Shown: in pieces, positions 16,512-26,141 of the stretch | Layout: each line of letters opens with the position of its first letter | How positions within the stretch are numbered: the first letter of the stretch is position 1 | Source of the DNA: an uncultured Rhodospirillales bacterium | Lineage (GTDB): Bacteria > Pseudomonadota > Alphaproteobacteria > Acetobacterales > Acetobacteraceae | Assembly (NCBI GenBank): GCA_903873995.1 | Contig: CAIQQQ010000099.1 | Location: 1 to 33,863 of the forward strand | Direction: 5' to 3' | DNA length: 33,863 bases | The notes under the pieces: model-generated | Databases searched by the model: none | The model's input: only the letters and a program-made list of their open reading frames with translations | What the model was told of the DNA's origin: nothing | Program-made: the position numbers and the translations under genes

Positions 16512-17476
16512 GCGAGCTCCCTCACCCGGGCAGTGGCATGCACGCAGGCGGCGATATGGCCGTCCTCGATATCGACGAAGGCCGGCATCTCAAGGCATGC
16601 CTCGTCCGCGTGCTCGCAGCGCGGCGCGAATGCGCAGCCTTGCGGCAGGTTCCAGGGCTCCGGCACGGAGCCGGGAATGGCGGCAAGGCGTCGCTTTGGC
16701 CCCACCATGTCCGGCAATGCGCCCAGCAGACCCTGCGTGTAGGGATGCGCGGGATGGGCGAACAGCAGGTCGGTCGGCGCCTGCTCCACTATACGGCCGG
16801 CATACATCACGGCGACGCGCGAGCACATATCGGCCACCACGCCGAGATCGTGGCTGATCAGCACGAGCGCCATGCCGGTCTCCTGCTGCAGACGGCGCAG
16901 CAGATCGAGGATCTGCGCCTGGATGGTGGCGTCCAGCGCCGTGGTCGGCTCGTCCGCCACCAGCAGCTCCGGCTGGCCGGCCAACGCCATTGCGATCATG
17001 ACGCGCTGGTTCTGCCCGCCGGACATCTCGTGCGGATAGACCTCCAGCCTGCGCCCGGCATCGGGGATGCCGACGAGTTCGAATAGCCGGCGCGCCTCGG
17101 CCCAGGCCTGGGCGCCGTCCATGCCGCGATGCAGGCGCAAGGCCTCCACCACCTGGCGGCCGACGCGTTGAACCGGGTTCAGGGCGCTGGCCGGGTCCTG
17201 GAAGATCATTGCGATGCGCCCGCCGCGCACGTCATCGAGGGTCGCGGCTGGCGCGTCGAGCAACTCGGTGTTGCCCAGCCGCACCGAGCCGGTCGTCACC
17301 GCCGTGTTGGGCAGCAGACCAAGGGCGGACAACCAGGTGACGGACTTGCCCGACCCGCTCTCGCCCACCAGTCCCACGGCCTCGCCCTTGGCGAGGTCCA
17401 GATCGACGCCGCGCAAGGCCGGCACGCCGTTGAACCGGACCTGCAGATCGCGAAGGCTGACCAGCGACTCACCCAC
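16508..17476 (-). CDS. Peptide-type ABC transporter ATP-binding protein (DppD-like)
   Basis: [64 protein letters not shown]-terminal [16 protein letters not shown]. Confidence 0.94.
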   Translation of the reverse strand: MGESLVSLRDLQVRFNGVPALRGVDLDLAKGEAVGLVGESGSGKSVTWLSALGLLPNTAVTTGSVRLGNTELLDAPAATLDDVRGGRIAMIFQDPASALNPVQRVGRQVVEALRLHRGMDGAQAWAEARRLFELVGIPDAGRRLEVYPHEMSGGQNQRVMIAMALAGQPELLVADEPTTALDATIQAQILDLLRRLQQETGMALVLISHDLGVVADMCSRVAVMYAGRIVEQAPTDLLFAHPAHPYTQGLLGALPDMVGPKRRLAAIPGSVPEPWNLPQGCAFAPRCEHADEACLEMPAFVDIEDGHIAACVHATARVRELA

Positions 17477-19106
17477 GAATGCCTGCCCCCCAATTGCTTG
17501 CGCGGAAATCCATCACGAAGCTTGGGCACGCGCGCCAGGCGATGTCACGCCGCTTCGCCGTGAACGACGCGTTCTGATGCAGCACGGTATAGGCCGGATC
17601 CTCCCGCTCTGCGATCTCCAGCAGGCGGCGCCAGATGCGCTTGCGCAGCGCCTTGTCCGTGCTGGTCTGCATCTGGGTGGCAAGCTGGTTGAACTCCGCG
17701 TTGGTCCATTCCTTGGCCGCGGTGGAGGAACCGCCCGGCCCAAACGTCGCGATCATGCCGCCCACAGGATCGTTGAACGACGCGCCGCCCGACCAATCGC
17801 GAACGCCGCGCGGGCTGGAAAGATCGCGGATCTGCGTCCAGTTTTCCTTCATGGTGAGCTCGATGTTGAGCCCGACCTCGCGCCACATCTCGATCAGGAT
17901 CTGCGAGGTCGCCACCTGGTTGGTGTAGTAGTTGTTGAGCAGGCGATACGGGATCGCATCGCCCTTGTAGCCGGCGGCCTTCAGCAGCGCGCGAGACTTC
18001 GAGGGATCGAACTCCGGCACGTTCCAGTCGGTGAGCTGCATGTCCCCGAAATAGTCGAACTGCAGGCCGTGCGGGATGCGGGTTCGGCCGGCCCAGAGGC
18101 TGTCGATGATCGCCTGGCGGTCGATGGCGTGGCCGAAGGCCTGCCGCACGCGCGGATCGGCGAGGGTGGGGTTGGTCTTGTTGAAATCCGTCATGCGGAT
18201 GTTGAGGATGGTGCCGCCCACCACCTCGAAGGCCGGGCGGCTTTCCACCGCACCGATCTGGTCGGGCGGGATGTCGCAGGCGAACTGGTATTCGCCGGAC
18301 AGCAGGCCGTTTATGCGGCTCGGCACCTCGGGCACCTCGACGAAGCGGAGGGTCTTGATGGGCGGCCGGCCGCCCCAGTACTCGTCATGCGCGTCGAGGA
18401 TCAGCAAGTTGTCCGGCCGGAACTCGCGCACGCGATACGGGCCGGTGCCGATCGGCTTGCGCGCGAAGGCGAGCCAGTTCTCCGCATCCTCGTAACCACG
18501 ACGGGACGTGATCTCCGAGCCGGTGGCGGCGATGCGGCCTTCCAACGTGACGTCCGGCGTCGCGTTGACGAAGCGCACGGTATAGCGGTCGGTCGCCTCG
18601 ACTTTGACCAGCGACGGGAAGCGCTGGCGTGCGACCGGGCCAATCTCGGGCGGCAGCGCCTTCGATCCGGCGCCAATCACCGGACCACTCGTGGGATTGC
18701 CTGGCCGGCCCATGTAATCGGGCGTGGTGTCGCCGAACATCTTCTGGGCGGAGAAGCACCAGGCGACATCCTCTGCGGTCATCTCGTCGCCGTTGTGGAA
18801 CTTGACGCCGCGGCGCAGCGACAGCTCCACGGTCTGATCGTCGATGCGGCGCCACTCCGTGGCGAGGCCGGGCATCTGGCTGATGCCGTGAAACCAGTCG
18901 AGGTCGATCAGACGCTCGCACATCAACGAAGATGTGCGCTCGCCCACGTTCGACTGCTCGCGGATCAGGTCGAACGTGTTGGAGTTGGAGATTTTCTGCA
19001 CCGCAATCGTGATCACCGGCCGGTTGTCGGCCTGTGCGAGGGACACGCGTGGAAGAAGGGTCGCCGCCCCGGCGAGGGCGGCCGCTCTGCGCCGGGACAG
19101 CAACAT
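17469..19106 (-). CDS. Peptide/nickel-type ABC solute-binding protein (paralog B)
   Basis: MLLSRRRAAALAGAATLLPRVSLAQADNRPVITIAVQKISNSNTFDLIREQSNVGERTS...VKFHNGDEMTAEDVAWCFSAQKMFG. Confidence 0.9.
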   Translation of the reverse strand: MLLSRRRAAALAGAATLLPRVSLAQADNRPVITIAVQKISNSNTFDLIREQSNVGERTSSLMCERLIDLDWFHGISQMPGLATEWRRIDDQTVELSLRRGVKFHNGDEMTAEDVAWCFSAQKMFGDTTPDYMGRPGNPTSGPVIGAGSKALPPEIGPVARQRFPSLVKVEATDRYTVRFVNATPDVTLEGRIAATGSEITSRRGYEDAENWLAFARKPIGTGPYRVREFRPDNLLILDAHDEYWGGRPPIKTLRFVEVPEVPSRINGLLSGEYQFACDIPPDQIGAVESRPAFEVVGGTILNIRMTDFNKTNPTLADPRVRQAFGHAIDRQAIIDSLWAGRTRIPHGLQFDYFGDMQLTDWNVPEFDPSKSRALLKAAGYKGDAIPYRLLNNYYTNQVATSQILIEMWREVGLNIELTMKENWTQIRDLSSPRGVRDWSGGASFNDPVGGMIATFGPGGSSTAAKEWTNAEFNQLATQMQTSTDKALRKRIWRRLLEIAEREDPAYTVLHQNASFTAKRRDIAWRACPSFVMDFRASNWGAGIRG

Positions 19107-19109
19107 CTC

Positions 19110-20732
19110 TCAGACCTTCCAGTTCTTGGCGCGGAAATCCATCGCGAAGGACGGGGCGGCCTTCCAGCCGATATCCTTGCGCGTGGCGGTGAACGTCGCG
19201 TTCTGGTGCAGCACGGTGTAGGCGGGGTCCTCGCGCTCGCAGATCATGAGCATGCGCGCGAAGATCTGGTGGCGCTTGGCGCGATCGGTGCCGGTCTGCA
19301 GCTCGACCGACAACCGGTTCATCTCGTCGTTGCTCCACTCGCCGCGCTGCACCTGCTCGCCGTTCGGGCCGTGCTGGGCGACGATGGAGGAGACCGGATC
19401 GTTGAAGGTGGCCGAGTTGGACCAGTCGCGCAGGGCGCGGCTCGGCGTCTTCTCGAAGATCTGGCTCCAGTTTTCCTTCATCACGATCTGCACGTTGATG
19501 CCGACCTGGTTGAACATCTCGGTCAGCACCTGACCGGTTGCGGTCTGGTTGGTGTAGTAGTTGTTCTGCAGGCGGAACTCGATCCGGTCACCCTTGTAGC
19601 CGGCTTCCTTCAGCAATTCCTTCACGCGCGCCGGGTCATACTCGGGCACCGTCCAGCCCTGCACGAACATGTCGGCATAGAACGGCCATTGCAGGCCCGC
19701 AGGGATCGTGGTGCGGCCGGCCCAGAGGCTGTCCACGATCGCCTTGCGGTCGATGGCATGGGCCAGGGCCAGGCGCAGCTTCGGGTTGGCGAGTGCGTTG
19801 TGGTTGTCGAACGCCAGGATGCGGTGGTTCGGGATCGTCCCGCCCAGCACGCGGAAGGCCGCGTTCTTCTCGATGTCCAGGATCTGGTCGGGCGGGATGT
19901 CGCAGGCGAACTGGAACTCGCCGGACAGCAGGCCGTTCACGCGCGAGGCGACCTCGGGAACCTCGACGAGGCGCAAGGTCTTGATCGGCGGGCGGCCCTC
20001 CCAGTAATCGTCATGCGCATCCAGGATCAGCATGCTGTCGGGCTTCATCTCGCGCACCTTGTAAGGGCCGGTGCCGATCGGCTTGCGCGAGTAATCGAGC
20101 CAGGAGGCGGCCTCTTCATAGCCGCGGCGGCTGATGATCTCGCTGCCGGTGGAGGATGCGCGGCCCTCGATCGTCACGTCCGGCGTCGCGTTGACGATGC
20201 GGACCGTGTACTTGTCCACGACCTCGACGCGGTCGAGCGCCGGCCACAGGCGGCGCGCCACCGGCGGCACCTCGGGCGGCAACTCCTTGGACTTGTTGAT
20301 GATCTGAAAAACCGAGGACAGCGTCAGGGTCTTGCCGTCTACCGTCGGGCGGGTGGCGCCGAACATGTGCTCGGGCCCGAAGCTGAACGCCACGTCTTCG
20401 GCGGTCATCTCGTCGCCGTTGTGGAACTTCACACCCTTGCGCAGGCTGAACTCGACGGTCTTGTCGTCGATCCGCTTCCACTCGGTGGCCAGCGACGGGG
20501 TCTGCTCGAGTTGGCCCTGATAGTTGAGGCCGATCAGACGCTCGTTGAACATCGCCGATAAGCGCGTGCCGACATTGGACTGCTCGCGCAGCAGGTCGAG
20601 CGCGTTGGTGATGGACACCTTCTGGACCGCAACCGTCACGGTCGGGCGGTTATCGGCCTGGGCGATGGCCACGCGCGGCAGGATCGTCGTGGCGGTGGCG
20701 AGGCTGAGGGCCTCACGGCGGGACAGCTTCAT
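19110..20732 (-). CDS. Peptide/nickel-type ABC solute-binding protein (paralog A)
   Basis: MKLSRREALSLATATTILPRVAIAQADNRPTVTVAVQKVSITNALDLLREQSNVGTRLS...VKFHNGDEMTAEDVAFSFGPEHMFG. Confidence 0.9.
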   Translation of the reverse strand: MKLSRREALSLATATTILPRVAIAQADNRPTVTVAVQKVSITNALDLLREQSNVGTRLSAMFNERLIGLNYQGQLEQTPSLATEWKRIDDKTVEFSLRKGVKFHNGDEMTAEDVAFSFGPEHMFGATRPTVDGKTLTLSSVFQIINKSKELPPEVPPVARRLWPALDRVEVVDKYTVRIVNATPDVTIEGRASSTGSEIISRRGYEEAASWLDYSRKPIGTGPYKVREMKPDSMLILDAHDDYWEGRPPIKTLRLVEVPEVASRVNGLLSGEFQFACDIPPDQILDIEKNAAFRVLGGTIPNHRILAFDNHNALANPKLRLALAHAIDRKAIVDSLWAGRTTIPAGLQWPFYADMFVQGWTVPEYDPARVKELLKEAGYKGDRIEFRLQNNYYTNQTATGQVLTEMFNQVGINVQIVMKENWSQIFEKTPSRALRDWSNSATFNDPVSSIVAQHGPNGEQVQRGEWSNDEMNRLSVELQTGTDRAKRHQIFARMLMICEREDPAYTVLHQNATFTATRKDIGWKAAPSFAMDFRAKNWKV

Positions 20733-22282
20733 GTGCTGGTTTCCTTGGTTGGGCGTTGGCCGCGTTCCTCGAGACCGTCGGGGGTGGCGCGGAAATGGGT
20801 AAGCGTCCGATCGGCATGGCGCATCCGCCAGGACAGCGCGCGCTGCGCGTAGTCCCGCACGATTGCGGCATAGGCCGGATCGTCAGCGAGGTTGCGGAAC
20901 TGGTGCGGGTCCGCCTTCAGATCGAACAGCAAGGCGGGCAGGGCGGTGAAATGGACGTATTTGAATTTTTCGTCCTGCAGCACCGACAAGGTGCAGTCAT
21001 CCATCTGCAGCCCCAACTCGCCCTCGTAATCGTTGGGGAACACGTTACGGAAGTCGAACTCATAATGCAGCGCGTCACGCCACCCGTCCGGTGTCTTGCC
21101 CTGCAAAAACGGCAGCAGGCTGTGCCCGTCGCATGTCCGCGGGGCCGCGCCGCCCAGCCATTCCAGCAAGGTCGGCATGATGTCCACGCTCTCGGTGAAC
21201 GCATCGACGATCTTGCCCCGCGTCTCGGTCGCGTCCGGATCGACGATCACCAGCGGAATGCGGAAGCTCTCATCGAAATAGCCGATCTTGCCCAGCAGAT
21301 GATGATCGCCAAGCTGCTCGCCGTGATCGGAGGTGAACACCACCAAGGTGTTCTCCCATTGGCCGGTCTCGTCCAGATAGTCGATCACCCGGCCAAGACA
21401 GTCATCCACCTCGGAGATCAGACCGTAATAGGTGGCGCGCATCTGGGCGATCTCGCCCTCGTCCATCGCCGCCACCAGGCCCTCGCCACGGCGGAAGAAG
21501 CTGCCTTGCTTGGAGTTGCGCATATAATAGGAGAGCAACGGATGCTGCGCCGCCTCCTCCTCGACCGTCGCCGCGCGCACCGGCTTGGGCATGTCGGCAG
21601 GCTGATACATCGCGTGATACGGAGCACTCGCCACGAACGGCGGATGCGGGCGGTAATAGCCGAGATGCAGGAAGAACGGCTTGCCGTCGCGGCCCTTCAG
21701 ATAGGCCAGCGCGCGATCGGTGAAGAACGCGCTGTCGGAATATTCCTTGGGGATCCGCGCCGGCCGGTCCGTAGCACCCGGCACCGCGTCCATGCCCTCC
21801 GGCAGCCAGATGTCGTCGCGCTGCTTCGGCACATCGAAGCCCTGTTGCGCCAACCAGCCGAAATAATGGTCATGCCCCGGGCCGAAGCTGCCGACCGGGC
21901 GCCAACCGTCCATCATGTCACCCAGATGGCGGAACCGTGGATCGTTTGGCGATGTCGTGCGTGGGTCGGGTGCCGTGGTGGTGTAGCCGATCAGCGCCGG
22001 ATCGACGCCCAGACCCCGCAGTGCCTGCGGCAGCGTTGTATGCCGCGCATCCAATGGCACCCAGTTCTGCACCTGGCGATGATTCATCAGATAAAGCCCG
22101 GTATGCAGGCTCGCCCGCGCCGGTCCGCACGGAACCGCCGTCGTCACATGGTTGCGAAACGTGACACCTTCGCGGCACAGACGATCCAGATTCGGCGTGC
22201 TGAGCTGCGTGTTGCCAAGATGCGGCACGCAGTCGGCGCGCCATTGATCCACAACCACCAGCAAAACGTTGCGTTGCACCAT
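20729..22282 (-). CDS. Phosphonate monoester hydrolase / sulfatase-superfamily hydrolase (formylglycine type)
   Basis: MVQRNVLLVVVDQWRADCVPHLG...LDRLCREGVTFRNHVTTAVPCGPARASLHTGLYLMNHRQVQNWVPLD: C-x-P-x-R FGly motif; FTSDHGEQLGDHHLLGKIGYFDESFRIPLVIVD. Overall layout matches characterised PMH enzymes as remembered. Confidence 0.88.
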   Translation of the reverse strand: MVQRNVLLVVVDQWRADCVPHLGNTQLSTPNLDRLCREGVTFRNHVTTAVPCGPARASLHTGLYLMNHRQVQNWVPLDARHTTLPQALRGLGVDPALIGYTTTAPDPRTTSPNDPRFRHLGDMMDGWRPVGSFGPGHDHYFGWLAQQGFDVPKQRDDIWLPEGMDAVPGATDRPARIPKEYSDSAFFTDRALAYLKGRDGKPFFLHLGYYRPHPPFVASAPYHAMYQPADMPKPVRAATVEEEAAQHPLLSYYMRNSKQGSFFRRGEGLVAAMDEGEIAQMRATYYGLISEVDDCLGRVIDYLDETGQWENTLVVFTSDHGEQLGDHHLLGKIGYFDESFRIPLVIVDPDATETRGKIVDAFTESVDIMPTLLEWLGGAAPRTCDGHSLLPFLQGKTPDGWRDALHYEFDFRNVFPNDYEGELGLQMDDCTLSVLQDEKFKYVHFTALPALLFDLKADPHQFRNLADDPAYAAIVRDYAQRALSWRMRHADRTLTHFRATPDGLEERGQRPTKETST

Positions 22283-22407
22283 TGGCCTCCCATCGATGCG
22301 GCGAAGTAGCATGCGCCCGGGAAGGCTGTGTGACAGTTAAGCTTCAAATTGATGACACCCTCGACCTGGCCCCTCCTCGGCCGCATGTTGCCGACGGCGC
22401 GCAGGCG

Positions 22408-22455
22408 CCCCAGAAGACCAAAGCCCCAGAAGACCAAAGCCCCAGAAGACCAAAG
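22408..22455. repeat. Perfect tandem repeat, 3 x 16 bp (CCCCAGAAGACCAAAG)
   Basis: Three exact consecutive copies at 22408-22423, 22424-22439 and 22440-22455, 25 bp upstream of the ALDH start. Confidence 0.97.
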
Positions 22456-22480
22456 ACAGACAACAATCAGGAGAGCCGCC

Positions 22481-23911
22481 ATGTACTCGGACGTTCATTT
22501 GTTCATCAACGGCGCCTGGACGCCGGCCGCCTCCGGCAAGACGCTCCCGGTCGTGAACCCCGCCACCGGCGAGACCATCGGCGCAGTTGCCCATGCCGAG
22601 ACCGTCGATCTTGACCGCGCCCTCGCAGCCGCGGAGCAGGGCTTTCACGTCTGGCGTCGCATGTCCGCCTACGATCGCAGCAAGATCATGCGCAAGGCCG
22701 CCGAACTGCTGCGTTCGCGCGTGGACACGATCGCGCCGCTGATGACCCAGGAGCAGGGCAAGCCGCTGGCCGAGGCCAAGGTTGAGACTGCGTTCTCCGC
22801 CGACATCATCGAATGGTTCGCCGAGGAGGCCCGAAGGGCCTATGGCCGAGTGGTGCCCTCCCGCGTCGAAGGCACCACGCAGATGGTGCTCAAGGAACCG
22901 GTTGGGCCCGTTGCCGCCTTCACACCGTGGAATTTCCCGATCAACCAGGCCAACCGCAAGATCTGCGGGGCGCTGGCGGCCGGCTGCTCGATCATCGTGA
23001 AGGGCCCGGAAGAGACGCCCGGCTCGCTTGCGGCCTACGTCCAGTGCTGGGCCGAAGCCGGCGTGCCCGCTGGCGTGGTGAACCTCGTCTACGGCGTGCC
23101 GGCTGAGATCAGTTCCTACCTCATTCCGCATCCGGTCATCCGCAAGATCTCCTTCACCGGCTCAACGCCGGTGGGCAAGCATCTCGCGGCGATGGCCGGC
23201 GCCCATATGAAGCGCGTGACGATGGAGCTTGGCGGCCATGCGCCGTCGATGATCTTTGACGACGCGGATCTCGATCGCGCCGCCTCGATCCTGGCGGCCA
23301 ACAAGTTCCGCAACGCGGGGCAGGTCTGCGTGGCGCCGACTCGCTTCCTGGTGCAGGCGAGCGTCCATGACGCCATGGTCGACAAATTCGTGGCCAAGGC
23401 CGAGGCACTCGTTGTGGGCAACGGCATGGAACCTGGCACCACCATGGGCCCGCTTGCCAACGCACGTCGCGTGCCGGCCATGGAAGCCTTGATCGCCGAC
23501 GCTGTCGCCAAGGGGGCCGAAATCCGCACCGGCGGCAAGCGCATCGGCAATGTCGGCAATTTCTTCGAGCCGACCGTGCTGACCGGCGTGACACCGGAGA
23601 TGCGTGTTATGAACGAGGAACCCTTTGGTCCACTCGCGCTGTTCAGCCGCTACGACACGTTCGATGAGATCGTCACCGAGGCCAACCGCCTCGAATACGG
23701 TCTGGCGGCCTATGCCTACACATCGTCCCACAAGACCGCGACCCTGCTCGGCAGCCGCGTGGAGGTCGGCATGCTGTCGATCAACCATCATGGCATCGCG
23801 CTGCCGGAAGTGCCGTTCGGCGGTGTGAAGGACAGCGGATACGGCTCCGAGGGCGGCACAGAAGCCATCGAGGCGTATCTCAACACCAAGCTGGTGACGC
23901 AGGCGATCTGA
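22481..23911 (+). CDS. NAD(P)-dependent aldehyde dehydrogenase (succinate-semialdehyde dehydrogenase-like)
   Basis: [110 protein letters not shown] upstream of ATG 22481. Confidence 0.94.
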   Translation: MYSDVHLFINGAWTPAASGKTLPVVNPATGETIGAVAHAETVDLDRALAAAEQGFHVWRRMSAYDRSKIMRKAAELLRSRVDTIAPLMTQEQGKPLAEAKVETAFSADIIEWFAEEARRAYGRVVPSRVEGTTQMVLKEPVGPVAAFTPWNFPINQANRKICGALAAGCSIIVKGPEETPGSLAAYVQCWAEAGVPAGVVNLVYGVPAEISSYLIPHPVIRKISFTGSTPVGKHLAAMAGAHMKRVTMELGGHAPSMIFDDADLDRAASILAANKFRNAGQVCVAPTRFLVQASVHDAMVDKFVAKAEALVVGNGMEPGTTMGPLANARRVPAMEALIADAVAKGAEIRTGGKRIGNVGNFFEPTVLTGVTPEMRVMNEEPFGPLALFSRYDTFDEIVTEANRLEYGLAAYAYTSSHKTATLLGSRVEVGMLSINHHGIALPEVPFGGVKDSGYGSEGGTEAIEAYLNTKLVTQAI

Positions 23912-23929
23912 AGTCAGGCGATCTGAAGT
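23900..23929. repeat. 15-bp tandem duplication spanning the ALDH stop codon
   Basis: caggcgatctgaagt x2 (23900-23914, 23915-23929) followed by cagg. Confidence 0.95.
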
Positions 23930-24702
23930 CAGGTGGTGGGGCAGGGTGCGGCGGTCGCGTTCCGGACGCATCGCACCCGACCCTATGGTCAGCGATGTAT
24001 CGCCCTTGGCATCGATCATACGCGTCGTGGTTTCCGCGATGGCACCTTCTCGGTTGCCTGCCGAGACGCCCCGCATCTTATGGTCGCGATCGCCAAAACC
24101 TCTTCGAAGGTAGTCACGGTGTCCTTCCGCAAGTCGCTGACCGTTCTTGCTCGCCCGAAGCCGATGATTTGAGCGTTTGCAAAGTTTATTCATGAGACGC
24201 TGAGCTGTTTTGTGACGTCCCAAGACAATTCGAGCAGCGCCAAGACACTTCTTGCAGCATCTAAGGCGGACGTCGCGCATGTATGTGCGTAGAGCACAAT
24301 TCCATCGTGGGTCGCTTAACGTCTTTTCTCTCTTCTTTGCAAACAATACGCAAATCTTATGCTTTGTAGCGTCTCGGAAGAACCCTGCCGCGTGGCCCAA
24401 ATCGGGTTTGGCTGGGATAACGAGGTGATCGAGACATGACGATCTCAGCGACGTTCTGCGTGACCGCAGCCCCTGAGTGCCATCATGAGGCACGGCCCGG
24501 CTGCGCGCATCTCAACCGGCATGACGACCTGATCGGGCGCGCCTGCGCCCGCGCGCCGGTCCCGCATCCGCTGCGGTAGCGCACGCCGTCCGGCCAAGCG
24601 AGGGCACAACCCGAAAAACCACTTTAAATCAAAGGTCTGACCCAAGCGCTGAGACATCGTTTCGCGCTGCCGGGAAGCCGTGAGCCCAAAAAGGACGACG
24701 TC

Positions 24703-25842
24703 GTGACCTCTTTCTCGGCCTCCAAACTCGGACGACGGGCGGCTCTTGCGGGCCTCCTCGCCGCGGCGGTAGCCGGTCGGGCCGCCGCCGCGGACAATGC
24801 CGCGCAGGCCGTCTGGTCGCTGTACAAGGCGCGGTTCGTGGCCGCCGATGGCCGGGTGATCGACAATGACAATCACGGCGTCTCGCATTCGGAAGGGCAG
24901 GGCTACGGGCTGACGCTTGCGGAACATTTCAACGATCCGGTGACATTTCAGCGGATCCTGGATTGGACCTGCCGCAACATGGGCAGAGCCGGCGACGCGC
25001 TGCACGCATGGCGCTACGTGCCCAATGTGCCTGTGCCCGTGGGCGACAAGAACAATGCGACCGACGGCGATCTGTTCATCGCATATGCCCTGTCCCGTGC
25101 CGGACGGCGCTGGAACCGGCCGGATTTCAAGGCGCTCGCCTCTGATATCGCAACGGACATCCTGCGTCTGCTGGTCCGGCGCGTCGTCGGGCGGACCCTG
25201 TTGATGCCGGGGCTGGACGGCTTTGACACAGGTGAGTCGGTGACCGTCAATCCTTCTTATTATGCCATGTTTGCCTTCGAGGAGCTCAACGGCGTGGCAC
25301 CCTCGACTTGGTGGGCGGAGCTCACGCGCGATGGTCTCGGCCTGCTGCGCGACGCGAGGTTCGGCCGCTGGAAGCTTCCGCCGGACTGGCTCTGCGTTGA
25401 CAAATCCGATGGCGGCATGGCGCCGGCGGCCAACAAGCCGGCGCGGTTCTCCTGGGATGCAGTCCGGGTGCCGCTCTATCTGGCCTGGAGCGGGTATGGC
25501 GGCTGCGAGGCGGCCCGATCGATCGCGGAGTTCTGGGCGGCCTCGGCTTCGGGGAGGATGCCGGCCTGGATCGACCTGGTGACCGGCCAGACTGCGCCCT
25601 ATGCCGCGAGCCCCGGGCTCGTCGCCGTTCGTGACTTCGCGCTGGGCGCGGCTCATAAGGCGGTGCCGGAGACCCAGGGCAGGGCGGCCTTGCCGGTCAA
25701 TTATTACGCGGCGTCACTGATGCTGCTCGCCGATGTCGGCCGTGCCCGTGTGTCCGAACTTCCCAACCGGCCGGTCCTGGGGGAACCACCGGTGCCGATG
25801 CCGATGGCATCCTCGATGCCCGGCGGAAGGGCGAGGACATGA
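24703..25842 (+). CDS. Glycoside hydrolase family 8 (endoglucanase-like), exported
   Basis: GTG start; RRAALAGLLAAAVAGRAAA signal; VIDNDNHGVSHSEGQGYGLTLAEHFNDPVTFQRILDWT (GH8 catalytic Glu region), NNATDGDLFIAYALSRAG, VNPSYYAMFAFEEL. Confidence 0.88.
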   Translation: MTSFSASKLGRRAALAGLLAAAVAGRAAAADNAAQAVWSLYKARFVAADGRVIDNDNHGVSHSEGQGYGLTLAEHFNDPVTFQRILDWTCRNMGRAGDALHAWRYVPNVPVPVGDKNNATDGDLFIAYALSRAGRRWNRPDFKALASDIATDILRLLVRRVVGRTLLMPGLDGFDTGESVTVNPSYYAMFAFEELNGVAPSTWWAELTRDGLGLLRDARFGRWKLPPDWLCVDKSDGGMAPAANKPARFSWDAVRVPLYLAWSGYGGCEAARSIAEFWAASASGRMPAWIDLVTGQTAPYAASPGLVAVRDFALGAAHKAVPETQGRAALPVNYYAASLMLLADVGRARVSELPNRPVLGEPPVPMPMASSMPGGRART

Positions 25843-26033
25843 GCGGCCTGCTCGCCCCTGCGCCCGGACCACTTGGTATGGTCCGGTCACCGACCGATCT
25901 GTCGCTCGGCATCGCGATGTATCCGCGGCACGGACGCTCGCTCGACGACCTCATGAACCACGCCGATGCGGTCCAGTTGCACGACCTGCTGGACGGGGGC
26001 AGTCTGATGCCGAAACGCGTCGCACGGTTCTGA
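25839..26033 (+). pseudogene. Remnant of a GGDEF (diguanylate cyclase) domain C-terminus
   Basis: 64-aa ORF with DLSLGIAMYPRHGRSLDDLMNHADAV, resembling the SIGIALYPxDGxxxxxLLxHADxAMY end of GGDEF domains. No upstream GGEEF body is present. Confidence 0.6.
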
Positions 26034-26141
26034 CGGGCATCTGCGAACCAAAGGGTTCGAGTACGATCCGCGAAGCTTTAGGCGGGGATTTGGCCCAGCT
26101 CTGATGTCTCTGAGCCGCTATCGATCAGCCCGAGCGCCGGG

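Noticed and set aside
17214-20561. 1115-aa plus-strand ORF
   Set aside because: Lies antisense to DppD and two clear SBP genes. It has low-complexity, HRRR/GAGG-like composition typical of the shadow frame of high-GC3 coding sequence.
20756-22309. 517-aa plus-strand ORF
   Set aside because: Fully antisense to the phosphonate monoester hydrolase. No recognisable domain.
23162-24493. 443-aa minus-strand ORF overlapping the ALDH gene
   Set aside because: Antisense shadow ORF of a well-supported ALDH. Composition rich in H, R, G, A with no family motif.
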